Origin: Polytrichum commune
Taxonomy: Eukaryota > Streptophyta > Polytrichopsida > Polytrichales > Polytrichaceae
Reading direction: 5' to 3'
DNA length: 64,000 nt
NCBI GenBank assembly: GCA_950295325.1
Contig: OX485805.1
Location: 34,891,501 to 34,955,500, forward strand
Shown piece after piece: positions 1-11,059 of the stretch. Below the pieces are notes generated by a model. It did no database searches and had not been told where the DNA came from. It was given only the letters and a program-made list of their open reading frames with translations. A program made the translations under genes and the position numbers. Position 1 is the stretch's first letter. Each line of letters starts with the position of its first letter.

Positions 1-168
1 ATGAGTATGCTATGTGTGTACTATTCATGTAAGTGGTAGGGGTCTTTGTGGAGACTTGATGGAGAGTTCCTATAGTGGGCATTATGGAAGCCCGGGGGTG
101 CTAGTTGTGATACGTTGTTGTCCCCTACTTGTGCATTGGCCATGGATGTGCTTGGTGTATGTGGTAGC

Positions 169-338
169 TTAGCTATGTTGGTGTGGGGGGGGGGGGTCCG
201 GAAATGTGGCGGCTAATGTTTGCATTATGTTGTGGATGCGGTGATTTGATTGTTGGAATTCCATTGCCATTGCGCTCATGATGTTGTGGATGTTTGTTGC
301 ATGTGTCTTAAGGGTGTCCGTAGAAGCTTCGATCCGCA
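169..338 (-). pseudogene. C-terminal end of LINE-like ORF1, separated by solo LTR insertion
   Basis: This is the last stretch of the reading frame that starts at 4208. It lies beyond the solo LTR that split the frame. On the minus strand the frame resumes in the target-site duplication (codons Met-Arg from the TGCGG copy) and runs about 55 codons, through segments such as HNIMSAMAMEFQQ, to a proline/histidine-rich end and a stop at 169. The frame matches that of the upstream part across the 5-bp duplication, so the two pieces were one ORF before insertion. Positions 1-168 would be the ORF1-ORF2 spacer if this is a LINE. No endonuclease or reverse transcriptase is visible, because the element runs off the window. 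Confidence 0.6.
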
Positions 339-1039
339 TGTGAGCCCAAAAGGGTGCCCACATTTAGTCTTAGACCCTTGAAACGTTAGTTGATGCACTT
401 TGAAGTAGCATGTTACTTCACAAAAATATAAAAAGAGTGAAATGTTAGTCTTAGAAGTACCATGTTGTAAGAGGCTAGGATGTGAGTTGTTATTGTGTTT
501 TTACCTTCGGAAGGATTTGAGTGAATGAGGATAGGTAAGGAGAACTTGGATTGAGTAGTTAGTGAGTAGGCTAGTACAAATGGATGGAGACAACCAAAGT
601 GACTCAAGAGGCAAGTGCATTCGAATTGGGATGAATGGAGGATCACATGGAGCGCACAAGTGGACCACCTCATCATGGCCACTTAATGGGGAAGGCCCAA
701 GGAAGAATGCAAGGTGGAGGATAAGCAAATTCTCAAAGCACCAATCAAATCACGAGTTAAGCATCGTGGTTTGAATTAAGTGGTGAGCGACGATTTGGGA
801 AAGTAAGGGGAGAAAGTTATGGCGGCGGAAAGCGAAGGAGGCTAAGTTTGGGTTGAAGCATCCCAAGTTTGGTAAAGTGTGGTAGGTAGAAAGCCAAGGC
901 TAGTTAAATGTTCGAATTAGGATCCTTGTTGATCATTTGAGGGAGGAAGGCTTAGAAGATAGGATTGGCGCCTACTAAGTAGGAGGAAATCTCAAGGGCT
1001 TATCGTGAGCCTTGAGGGTGCTCACCCCCTCAAGCTTAC

Positions 1040-1046
1040 TATATAA
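1040..1046 (+). promoter_or_regulatory. TATA-like box inside solo LTR copy 1
   Basis: TATATAA lies in a pyrimidine-rich context about 700 bp into the LTR and is followed by a CT-rich stretch, as expected for a U3/R boundary. The motif is not clearly kept in the two shorter LTR copies, so its use as a promoter is inference. Confidence 0.35.
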
Positions 1047-1556
1047 TCCCTCATTCTTCCCTCACTCATCCTCTCTTTCCTTTGTGCTCCAAGGCACCCC
1101 ACGAGTTATAAGTGTGGGTGTGGGAAGCCATATTGGAGCACATGTGTGTGCTTAGTTTTTAGTTTGAGAGCCAAGGCTTGTTAGCCTTGAAGAGGGCTTG
1201 ACCTCTTGGTAGAATTAGTGTTGACGTGAAGGATTTTAAAGTTAATTCATGATTCCAATTTGTGGTACTTAAAGTTCATGTTTTGAATACACGTGGTTGC
1301 AAGTTCCATGTTTAAGAGTTGAGCACTTGATGTTGTGATGAGTGCAAAAATATACTTGTGTGGATTAGTTAGTCTTAGTGAAGTTAGGAAATTCTCTCTC
1401 CCCCTCTCCTCTCTAGGATTTTAGGATTTTAGGATTAGAGAAGAATTGTGTGATTAGAAAGGGGTTGTTAGTAGAATTAGGGAAATTAGGTAGGAAGATT
1501 AGTTAAGGGCTTGAATAATTAGTGAGGTAGTTGGGGATTACAACTACAAAGTTGTG

Positions 1557-1740
1557 GGTTCATGAAGGAGCTGGGTTTATGAAGGAGCTGGGTTTGTTTA
1601 GTTAGAAAGTAAAGAGCTGGGTTTATGAAGGACCTGGGTTTGTTTAGTTAGAAGCTAAGAAGCTGGGTTTATGAAGGAGCTAGGTTTATGTAATTAGAAA
1701 GTAAAGAGATGGGTTCATGAAGGAGCTTAGTAGATAGCCT
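1557..1740 (+). repeat. Minisatellite in LTR copy 1
   Basis: About four degenerate tandem units built around GAAGGAGCTGGGTTT, with spacers like TTAGTTAGAAAGTAAAGAG. The array sits downstream of the GGAATTAGG block, the same relative place where the other two LTR copies carry arrays of unrelated units. Confidence 0.8.
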
Positions 1741-2423
1741 ACCTAATTAGCTCATAGACAAGTAGTTAGTTACATCATGCTAGTTAGTGTTATGTGTGGC
1801 TTTCACAAGTAAATGTATTTGAGATTGACTATAGAGAATAGTATTTTTTTTAACACTTGCATCCTCTCTTTAAAAATAAACCACGTGCACAACTTAATGG
1901 AGAATGTGGAGCACTCTCGCGATGGCAAGACAAAGGAAGCAAAGACCAAAGGTGCGAGGGAGAGATTGACATAAGTCACATAAGTATTTCTTAATACTTA
2001 AAGGCTTATGTACGGTATGGAGACACCAAGTGAGACCTCTTATAGTAGCGATACGGAATACACAAGTGATAGTTCAAGTGGTAGTATAGAGTCAACGGCA
2101 CGGACTCCATTTAGGAGAGGGATATCCTTAAGGGCTTGTGTAGCTAAAGCAGCCGGATGGACGTTAGAAGCAAACAAAGACAAAATAGCACCCGAGCATA
2201 AGGAGGTTAAAATAACATAGTTAACTTGTGCATTCTCCACATACGTATTGAAATCGTACATTGAGTTGTTAAAAGTGAAATTCCAGTTAAATCCAAGACC
2301 ACTTGAAGGGTGAACCTTGCACTATGGACTCATCCAAGTCCAAATCCACTACCGCGGAGGAATGTGAGCCCAAACCCACTACTCGGACTACGGACGCTTA
2401 AGGGTGGGGGGTTTGGCCTCACA

Positions 2424-4208
2424 CCGCATGTCCGTATTGAGGTTGATGTTGTTGGTGAGCGTGGTAAGTTTGTCATCCATCGTATCGGCTAGCTCTTTCA
2501 TAGCTTTGGTGAAGAGTTTCTCGGAAACTAATGGTGAGAATGCCGTGGTGTTGTTCATAGCGTGGATTTTTTGAGCAATGACTTCTCTTACAGGAGCTTG
2601 TGCTAGTCGGATAGCGGTTTGGTTAGGTTCGGTGCCGTCGATACCCCCTTTGTGCGGAACAAAGTCTACACGCCTTCCAAGGATATATGTAGACTTGTGT
2701 AGCCAATCCGTGTAGACCGCCGCGTTCAAACATTGGATATGGCACCATCCGGCTTGGCGGTCATCGTCATGGTTGGTCTTATATCCAAAGGTGATCCCGG
2801 TGATGTTCTCCTCCCCAAACAACTTCTTGAGGGATTTGGTGATGGTTGATTGAGATTCCCGTTGCGGTAAGTTGTTGGCAACTAAGGTGGTGCTGATCCT
2901 TAGTTCCGATGAGTTGCCTAAGTCTTTGTCTTTGGTGATGTTGACTTTGAGGCGCTCAGATTTGAATGTGAGGCCGTTGTTGAGAATGTCATCGCGGGCT
3001 TCCTCGGTGGTGAGGGTGATGAAGGCAAAATCCTTCTCTATTCCGGCTTTAGTGAGAGAGAGTATCTCGACCTCTCTACCGTCGTAGTATGATTGTTGCA
3101 TGAGGTTGCGAAGAATGTCAAGGGCCGAGTTGTTGCGGATGGTCTCTCCTTTGAGGTGTAGCCTCATGTTCTTCGCCTTGGTGATGAGCTCAAAGCCTTT
3201 TTCTACCTTACCAATGACTCGTTCTCCGTCCCCCAATGTCATAACAAAGGCTCGATCCCCTCTAAGTAGAGCTAGGCCGTCGCGCTTGGGTTCTTGGAGA
3301 TGGATTTTGATGAAGCCGGCCCAATTCCTTGTGACCGTGTTGATGCCAATATTAATGGGATTTGAGTATGCGGCTCCGAGTGGCATGTTCATGATCCTAA
3401 GTCGCTCTGTGCATGCAATCTTGACCTCTCGTCGGTTAAGTGTCTTGTATTCCCCGTCAAATCGGATGGTTACATGGAAATCTTCGGTGAGGCCTGTGTC
3501 TTGAGAGGTCTTATCGTACATGGGTATTTGTGTGAAGTGTAGGTGTTGGCCGGGTACCGCGTCCGGTCGTTCCATGGGGTAGAGAGTTTGCTTGACCCTT
3601 GGGAATGCTCGCCGTAGTGATCGAAATTCGTGTATCTCGCTCACGGGTGTATTGGTGGCGGCGAATTCCTCATCGATGCGTTTCTCCTTCAACTCTTTCT
3701 TGCCTCTTTGTGTAGCTAGTAATTCGTGCATTTGAAAGCCTAGCCACATGCACCCCATCATGTCAATGCCAAGAGTGGCCGTCCTTCGTACCTTAGTGTG
3801 TGATGATGGCGTTGTGATTTTGTGTGACATGTCGGGTGTTGATGTCGCGGTGTAGTCATCCGCCTTTCTTCTCTTGGTATTTTGGCTCTCCAACATATCT
3901 TCAATTCTTGGATTGCGGTATTGGAGTGTTGGAGGCGTGCTCTCGGTGTTGTGTGTGAATTTGAAGAGTGTGGCCTTGGCGGATTGTTGAGGGTTGCGTT
4001 CGTATGTCAATTGGAGGGAGCTGCTCCCTTTTTCCGGGGATACGTTCTCCAATTGAGCGTCCATATCAAGATCTTCTTCGGCGTCCAGGTCATGAGATTG
4101 AGGGGGGTGATTGGAGAGTTGAGGCGGTTGGGCTAGTACCTGCTGCCGGAATTCGGTGTACGTCTTGTCTAGTGTCGTTGGCTGGGACGTTCCTGTGTGC
4201 GGATTCAT
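2424..4208 (-). pseudogene. LINE-like ORF1 (putative RNA-binding protein), 3' end cut by solo LTR
   Basis: A long open frame starts at ATG 4208 and runs leftward. About 595 codons are native up to the LTR junction at 2424-2428; the last dozen codons of the open frame (to 2388) are read from the LTR. The N-terminal 240 residues are polar and low in complexity. Residues about 245-345 and 370-430 contain alternating hydrophobic strands and acidic helices that resemble RRM-like folds (for example FAFITLTTEEARDDI). A second such segment lies at about 438-520 (TTLVANNLP...GRRVDFVPHKGG). No zinc knuckle or protease is seen. RRM-bearing ORF1 proteins are known in some plant L1-type LINEs, and the repeat-rich 5' region fits that. 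The family assignment is inference, and a gag-like protein of another retroelement is possible. Confidence 0.5.
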
Positions 4209-4975
4209 GACTGTAGTGGGATGGTACAGAAAGTTACCTTGTCTTTTAAAGTGGTGTTGGATTCAATGAAGAGGCGATTCTTCGCATGGTTGTTGCTGGT
4301 GGTTGTAATGTGGGTGTTGTGTGGGGTTGCTGCTGTCGGCTCATGCTCGGGCTTGGTCTCTCCTTGCTGGCGATGGTGCTGCTGTGTGTTGTCTGAGTTG
4401 TTACTGGGTGGCTGATGTGCGCTTGTGTCCCTGGGATTGGCGGTGGGCGGTTGTTGTGTGTTCGAGGCCTGGATATGCCGCGGTGCCGGTGTTGATTGTT
4501 GCGTCGTGTGGTCCTAAGTGTTGTTTTGCTTGGGAGTCTTGATTGTGTGTTGGGGATGATCCGGTGTTGTGGTGTGCAGGTTGGGTGGTGTACGGTGGCG
4601 TGTGTAACGTCATGTGCGGGAGTGGGTGAGTGTTGGGCAGGTGGTGAGGTAGCGTTGTGGGGGACGTCTCCAGCAGTGTCGATGTGATTGTGGAGGGCGT
4701 CGACGGCTTCCTCAATTCTGGTTCTTTTGCAGTCGTCGCCAATTTCCCCGGTTCTGCTTCTGTTGAGGGTGTCAGTAGTTGTTGTAGGTGTTGGAGCTCG
4801 TCTGGTGTGGGGGCAGTGGCGTGGGGTCTTGATCGTCAGTTGCCGCCTTCTGCTGTTGCACAATTGTGCATTCTGATGTGCTGAATGTGATCTGAGAGAG
4901 TGGAGAGGGGAGGGGGCCGTCGGTAGTGTGCGGGATGTGGGTGGGATGCCTATGTAGTGGGGGGGGGGGGGGTTG

Positions 4976-5330
4976 ATGAGAGTGGGGGGGTTGTCATGCG
5001 AATGGGAGGCTGGGGAGGTTGAGATAGAGAGTGTGAGAGGTGTGTGAGAGGGTGCGTAGTGAAATGTGTAATGTGTGTATGAAGTAGCTATGGGGTGGGG
5101 AGGGCTAATGAGAGTGGGGGGGGGGGGTTGACATGAGAGTGAGAGGTCAGAATGGCTGTAATTGAGAGTGTAGGAGATGTGTGGGGGGGTGCAAGGGGGA
5201 ATGTGTGGGATGTGCAGGGCGTGGCTGTGAAGTGGTTGTGCCTAATGAGAGTGAGGGGGTTGGTAGGAGAGTGGAAGACTGGTAGGGCTAGAATTGAGAG
5301 AGGAAGAGATGCGTAAGAGTTGAGAGAGCC
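4976..5330. repeat. About 134-bp degenerate tandem repeat, roughly 2.6 units
   Basis: Unit starts are marked by ATGAGAGTG followed by a G run at about 4976, 5108 and 5244. The units align loosely through GAGAGTGT and GATGTGTG blocks. Spacing is 132 and 136 bp. Confidence 0.6.
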
Positions 5331-5991
5331 GGTGCTAGCCTGCGGTGGTAGTGTGTATGATGAGAGATGGATGGTGTATAGATTGAGGTTGGGTGTGTTA
5401 AGTAGTAAATTGTGTAGTGGGGTTTCGGCTGGTTGTGGCAGGGTTTCTGTCATGGCTGCCAATGTTGATGGGTGTAGCCAGAGGGGATGGGTTGTTATCT
5501 TGGGAGGTTTTGGTTGGGGAGTGTGCTTGGTGGGGCTCCTGATTTGGGAGGTTGTGTGCTGGGGGTTGTGTGTGTGTGTTGGCATGGCAAGTTTTATGAG
5601 TTTAGAGTTTCTGATTGTGTTGTTTTGGGGGGTATTTGTATTGGCCATGGCAATTTTGTCATGGGTGTGTGAGTGTGTGTCCGGCTGATTTTGTCTTATG
5701 CGGTGGGGGTTGTGTTCGGAGTTGTGTGAGAGTGGTGGGAGATGAATGCTCTTGTGTGGGGGAGGGAGTGGATTGAGTGGGGGTTTGCCTTGCTTAATGC
5801 GGATGGTTGTGTGCAGGCCGTGTTCAGCTATGTTTGCCCATTGGCTGTTTGTGTTTGGGATTGTGCAGTCAGTGGCAGGTGCTAACTTTGATTTTGTGTG
5901 AGTTGTAATGTGGGTTGTGGGAGGTCGTGGGAGGTGGTGTGGCATGTCGAGGCGGTGTTTGTGTGGTCTTTTGCGACAGGGTGTCTGCTGC

Positions 5992-7378
5992 TGATCAGGT
6001 GAGGGTGCCCCTTTGGAACTGGGGGGGTTCTTGTTTTGATTTGTTTGGGGTGGTGTGTGGGCGATCGTCCTAGGCTGTGTGTGTTTGGTGTGAGCTCTGG
6101 GGTGCTGCGGGAGGTTTTTTGAGTGGGGGGTTAAGTTGTGAGGTTTTGTGTATTTGAGGGGGGAGGTTCTGTAGTATTTTGGTGGGATTGTAGTGCTTGT
6201 GGTGGGCTTTGTGTGGCGGCCGGTTGTTGGTGGCGGTGAGTGGTGTGTGTTCCGGAGGACAGCCCTCTGTGTGTGTCTTCTTTTTCTGGGCCCAGGGCGT
6301 ATGGGTGGCTGGAGGTGTCGATTGCTTTTTCTGTAGCGGGTTGAGGTACGTGTTGTCTGACCTTTATTGTGTGGCGTATTGCTTCTATGTGGAGGCCTGT
6401 ATGGGTGTATTTGTGTGAGTGTTGCATGGTCATGAGGCGATGTGTGTTGGTGCGAGTGGGGCCGAAATGTGGATCTAGGGTGTAGGTTTGTGATATACCT
6501 GTGAAGCGAATCAGCTCTTGGTCCGCATCCGGTGTGGTGGGTGTTGATGTGTCCTGACGCGTTGTTGTTGGTTGTGTTGGTGAGGCGCTCCTGTTGGTGG
6601 AGGTTTGCGGTAAGGAGGATGCCGATCCAACTGCGGCTGCTCCAAGTCTTGATCCAATCGTTTGTCGGTGTTGGTTGTGTAGATTGATCAGGTGAAGATG
6701 CCCCTTCGGGACTGGGAGGGTTTGTGTTTTGATTTGTTTGGGGTTGGGTGTGTGCGATCATCTTAGGTTGTGTGTGTTTGGTGTGCGCTCTGGGGTGTGG
6801 CGGGAGGTATTGTGAGTGGGGGGTTAAGTTGTGAAGTTTTGTATGTTTGAGGGGGGTGCTGTAGTATTTTGGTGGGGTTTTAGTGCTTGTTGTGGGCTTT
6901 GTGTGGTGGCCGATTGTTGGTGGCGGTGAGTGGTGTGTGTTCCGGAGGACAGCTCTTTGTGTGTGTTTTTGTTTTCGGAGCCCAGGGCATATGGGCGGCT
7001 AGTGGCGTCGATTGCGCTTTCTGTAGCGGGTTGAGGTACGTGTTGTCTGACCTGTAGTGTGTAGCGTAGCGCTTTTGTGTGGAGGACTGTATGGGTGTTT
7101 TTGTGTGAGTGTGGCATGGTCATGAGACGATGTGGATCGGTGCAAGTGGAGTCGGAGTGTAGATCTAGGGTTTAAGTTCTGGGTATACCTGTGAAGCGAA
7201 TCAGCTCTTGGGCCGCTTGCGGCGTGGTGGGTGTTGATGTGTCCTGACGCATTGTTGTTGGTTGTGTTGGTGAGGCGCTCCTGTTGGTGGAGGTGTGCGG
7301 TGAGGAGGCTGTCGACCCAACTTCGGCTGCTCCATGTCTTGATCCAGGCGCTTGTCGATGTTGGCTGTGCAGGGTGTT
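5992..7378 (-). repeat. Two tandem 693-bp units
   Basis: Copy 1 is 5992-6684 and copy 2 is 6685-7378. Both begin TGATCAGGTGA and share long matches throughout, for example TGTTCCGGAGGACAGC, GGCATATGGG/GGCGTATGGG and TGTGTCCTGACGC. The arrangement resembles 5' monomers that supply promoters in some LINEs, which is an analogy only. The two units have diverged by substitutions and small indels. Confidence 0.85.
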
Positions 7379-7717
7379 GCTCCGGGCAGAGGAGGGAGGA
7401 GGAAGAGTTGTCTTGAGCAGTAGGGTTAAAGTAGTGGCTGTGTTTCGTAGTTGCTTGGTTGATGTTGCTTAGTGTACATAACACTATTAGGGTTAGAAGG
7501 TGTTGTCTCTGGCGACTGGAGCCATGTTGTACTATGGACACTTTGTGAAGTATGCATTGATCGTTCTTGAGCTCCACTCTTCCATTCAAGTTGTTCTTGG
7601 CGCCCGTGTGTGTTGATGGGTTGATTGCTGGGTTCGTTTTCTTCCGATCTAGTGTTGGGTGCAATGGACGAGCTTGGGTTGTGGGGGTTGCAGCAGTTTG
7701 AGGCTCCGTTTCGGCCA

Positions 7718-7850
7718 TAGCCGCTCCAAATGTAGACACATAAACTTGGTTGAAGTTCACAAGTTTCAAACTCAAAGTAGGTTGCAGAAACAAATGGGTG
7801 CACATATAGTTGAACTTCACAAGTTCAAACTTGAGATTTATAGGTTACAG
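7718..7850 (-). promoter_or_regulatory. Promoter/leader segment shared with the Bet v 1-like gene
   Basis: On the minus strand a TATA-like CTATAAATC (7835-7843) is followed by two tandem leader units containing AACTTGTGAAGTTCAA and a first ATG at 7718, 117 nt below the TATA box. The Bet v 1-like gene has the same order: TATA at 29274-29282, two leader units with the same core, and ATG at 29142. The frame opened at 7718 (MAETEPQTAATP...) does not resemble Bet v 1 and runs into the GT-rich repeats. Confidence 0.5.
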
Positions 7851-7879
7851 GCATCGGTCTATGTTTATCTTAGAAGCCA

Positions 7880-10380
7880 ACCGCATCATGGCAGCCACTT
7901 GGTTTTTATCACTTTAATTTAAGGTATGATGTCCTATTACCAAGGGGATGGCCTTTTGGCGAGCTCTAGTGAACAAATGCAAAAAATTCTAAAAATGAAG
8001 AACATAGTCTCTCTAGATATGACAAGGTAAGCATGGTTTTGAGACAAAAAAAACTCCTTCCTATCCCTTTGTTATGATTGGTTGGCTAGGGTGTTGGATT
8101 GAAGATACATGGTGAGGGTGTTTAGAGCCTAGTTAGAGTGTAATTAGCTCAGTAGGTGTCAGTTCCAAGTCATATGATGAGTGGGTAAAGATAAACTTAG
8201 AGGTAATCAATAAACAAAAATTGGGTCACTAATCAAACTAAGCACTTCTACTCTATTGGTTTCCTACATACTAGTGACACATTGCACAACAAAAAGTGAG
8301 AATGATTCATTGGCCTCTAATGCATTAGCAAACTAGACATACAGTACTACTCTTGGGTGAATGTTCACAACACTCACTGAGTGGAGGAGGGTGGACTTGG
8401 GGGGAGGGGGAGGGTGAAAAAAGTAAATGCTATTCTAGAGTCCTAGAATTGTTATTTCTGGCCCCCAAATTGTGGTAAAAAACCCATGTTAGTCTAGTGA
8501 TCTTAAATTAGGTTGAATCAACAACAAACTTATACATGGCATTTTTTCCCTATTACCCCCTTGGTAGGTGGTAGGAAACCAAACCGTACAGCTCACCCCA
8601 ACAAGAAATGACAATAAGTGATTAACTTAGTGGGACGGAGGAGATCTAGGGGAAACTCTATGTGAGCAGCCTAGGATGAACAATCTTCTATTTACACATC
8701 AAGGACAAAGGCCACAGTTATTGTTTCCGTTTTTTTCTTTGAGATAAGTCATTTGTAACAAGATATGGGGCACAAACATGGTCAAGTACACAACTTGAGT
8801 TAATTGCATAGGTTTAATTGAAAGTGATTTAAAACTATATACTAAGTTTGAATTTTGTGAAGGACAAACCATAAACATTTGAAAAAAAAAAATAATCTAC
8901 AAAGCCATGCAATTTATGTTGAAAATATTTTTTCAAGAAAAATCTACTTATTTTAGACGACAATGCAAGTAGTGTGTAAGTAAGTATATATTGAACAAAT
9001 CAATTTCTTCAAAATATGATAAAAATATAAGAAAATGATGTTTTCTACAAATTTTTGTAATGGTGCCCTCAAGTTTATAATGAATGCAAGGAATATGAAA
9101 ACAAATCCAACTTCAAATTATTTAAGGTCATGAAATCTAGTACGTCCAAAACCACATTTAGTCATTATCATTTGAGCAACATTTTTAATGATAAGTTTTG
9201 AAGTTCTCATCTTGGTATTCTTTATTTGAGTACCTAACACAATAATAAAGGATGGCATGAAAAAAAATCCAATTTAGACAACAATTTGATTCTACATATA
9301 GGCATTTGACCCAAAAAATTATGGTTTTAGTATACCGGAGCACTTTTTCCGTACACTTGATATTACTTGCTCCCTAAGTAAAACATGCTCAAATTCAAGA
9401 TTGAAGTTCATTTTCTTTTCTTTTCTTTGGAATAGGTCAATAGAATATTCGAAGCCGTTATAAACTTTTCCAACATTCCAGATACACTTGTGGACATTTG
9501 AAGGTTCCTTCTAAACTTATGCAACAAACAAAAGGAAGCACATCTTTGATGACCAGATGCGTCTCTACATGAGATTCACACAATTTGGCACAATTTGGCT
9601 AGTTGATTTGTACACGTTATTGAGGAAACTAATGCCACACAACCATCACTGAAAGGGGGAGGGTGAACCAACAAGTACACTGGTACCTTTTTGGATGATT
9701 GCAGTGGATGGCGCCATCCAATTCTCATCCACTCCCCAACCCAAGTGGACTTAACCATGGTTAAGAGGTGGACTAGGCGGAATACTCTAGCTTTCTTTGC
9801 CATGTGTGAGGAGAATAATTTTTAAGCATCACTTTTTGGATACACATCTCATGATGCCGACTATTATTATTATAGCTTTCTTTGGCATGTGTTAGGAGAA
9901 CTATTTTTTAGCATCACTTTTTGGCTCCACTTCCATGATGCCGGCTCTTATTATTATAACTTATAAATAGGAAGGAATGCCACATGCCAACTATAATTAC
10001 TATATATTGAAAAGAAATTAATGGGTTAGGGTTTGAAATTTCAAAATAGGTGGTGTCCATGCCTTTACTTTAAAATATATTAATGTGGTCATCTTTTATA
10101 GTGTGAGAATCCTATATACTAAGTCTTTAGGGTTTAAGGGTACACATAACAATGAGAAGATGTGCATTGCAATTGCAAATGAGATTGTTAATTGTGGCTT
10201 CATTCAAGCTTTTCACAAGGTATGTTTCACTAACTACAACTTTAAAATATTAATCATTTCTTCATTTGTAGTTTGTGCTATATGCTATGATCTCCTTCAT
10301 TAACATGTAGTTTGTGTTATGTATTATCTTTATTAAAAATCCTTTCTTTTAGAAGTGATGACATATTTCATGAAACAAAC
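7880..10380. other. AT-rich spacer without recognisable genes
   Basis: All frames here are short and I see no conserved motif. The sequence is AT-rich with A runs. The only structure I can support is the small tandem duplication listed at 9787-9960. Confidence 0.6.
9787..9960. repeat. 87-bp tandem duplication
   Basis: Two adjacent copies (9787-9873 and 9874-9960) share CTAGCTTTCTTTG/TAGCTTTCTTTGG, AGCATCACTTTTTGG, CATGATGCCG and TATTATTATAAC/G blocks, with about one tenth mismatches. Confidence 0.8.
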
Positions 10381-10383
10381 AGA

Positions 10384-10770
10384 GATATAATTCTAGATTA
10401 CTTTCGGTGTGTGATGGGTATTGCCTCTACTTTCAAAAATATGTCAAATATGCAATACCCATCGTGAAACGAACAATGATATAATTCAAAAAACAAATTG
10501 GTTTGTGATGGGTATTGCATCAATAAAAGTTTGTGATGCATCCTTCCGGTGCGTGATGGGTATTTCATCTACTTTGGAAAAATAAATCAAATATGCAATA
10601 CCCATCACGAACCGAACAGTGATACAATTCAAAAGACTAATTGATTTGTAGTAGGTATTGCATCAATAAAAATTTGTGATGCATCTTTGCGGTGCGTGAT
10701 GGATATTGTCTCTACTTTGAAAAGTAAGTCAAATATGCAATACCCATCATGAACCAAACAGTGATACAAT
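10384..10770. repeat. About 146-bp tandem array with internal hairpin arms, about 2.6 units
   Basis: Each unit has GGTGCGTGATGGGTAT, then ATATGCAATACCCATC, then GATACAATTC. Starts of the GGTGTG/GCGTGATGG block are at about 10405, 10550 and 10693. TGATGGGTATTGC and GCAATACCCATC are inverted copies about 40 bp apart, so every unit can form a hairpin. A degenerate further block lies near 10900. Confidence 0.75.
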
Positions 10771-11059
10771 TCTAACTTATTTAATTCCAACCAAATATTC
10801 AATTATTTATAAATTTAATACTTCGGAGAAAATGGTATTGCACTTGTAATTTCATTATTTTTCAGGATATTCTTGTTTTATATACGCAAAATATATGTTA
10901 CATATTCGGTGTGTAATGCATATTGCCTTATATTTTTTTTAATATGTAGAGGCCAATATGCCAAGGAAGCCGAAACCTTCTATCACTGCACAACAACCCA
11001 AGCTAGGGCCAATATCTTTTCAAGATATTCAATGGGCGCCAAAAACAAGGAAGTGGTTC

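Larger units (their letters stand above)
339..2423 (+). mobile_element. Solo LTR, family 'TGTGAG', copy 1 (2,085 bp)
   Basis: The element begins TGTGAGCCC and ends GGCCTCACA, giving 6-bp inverted ends TGTGAG/CTCACA. It is flanked by a perfect 5-bp direct duplication, CCGCA (334-338 and 2424-2428). TG...CA ends with a 5-bp duplication are the signature of an LTR-retrotransposon insertion reduced to one LTR. Two related copies lie at 50443-51737 (minus) and 57581-58849 (plus). They share both ends, a CTACTAAGTAGG block, a GGAATTAG-rich block and the GACGCTTAAGGGTGG terminal block. This copy is about 800 bp longer than the others. It also contains a 70-codon ORF (2008-2220, serine/threonine-rich then basic) that I do not recognise and that may be chance. 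No internal retroelement domain is present. Confidence 0.85.
4246..7480 (-). other. CA-rich (GT-rich on plus) presumed 5' region of the LINE-like element
   Basis: The plus strand here is strongly G/T-rich and C/A-poor over more than 3 kb, a sharp change from its surroundings. As a result the minus strand stays open in long low-complexity Thr/Pro/His/Asn-rich frames (4246-4863, 5088-6761, 6999-7718). I regard these as composition artefacts, not genes. The region lies directly upstream of the ORF1-like frame in the same orientation. It contains a 134-bp and a 693-bp tandem array, so it is best read as a repeated 5' leader or promoter region of the element. Confidence 0.45.

Noticed and set aside
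3100-3504. Plus-strand 134-codon frame opposite the LINE-like ORF1
   Set aside because: It is the antisense shadow of a longer, better supported frame on the minus strand.
5088-6761. 557-codon minus-strand frame, Thr/Pro/His-rich
   Set aside because: It lies in the GT-skewed repeat block, where stops are rare by composition. It crosses repeat-unit borders and shows no domain.
6999-7718. Minus-strand frame starting MAETEPQTAATP
   Set aside because: It has a promoter-like leader, but the protein turns into the low-complexity repeat translation and has no recognisable fold. It is kept only as a shared leader, not as a gene.
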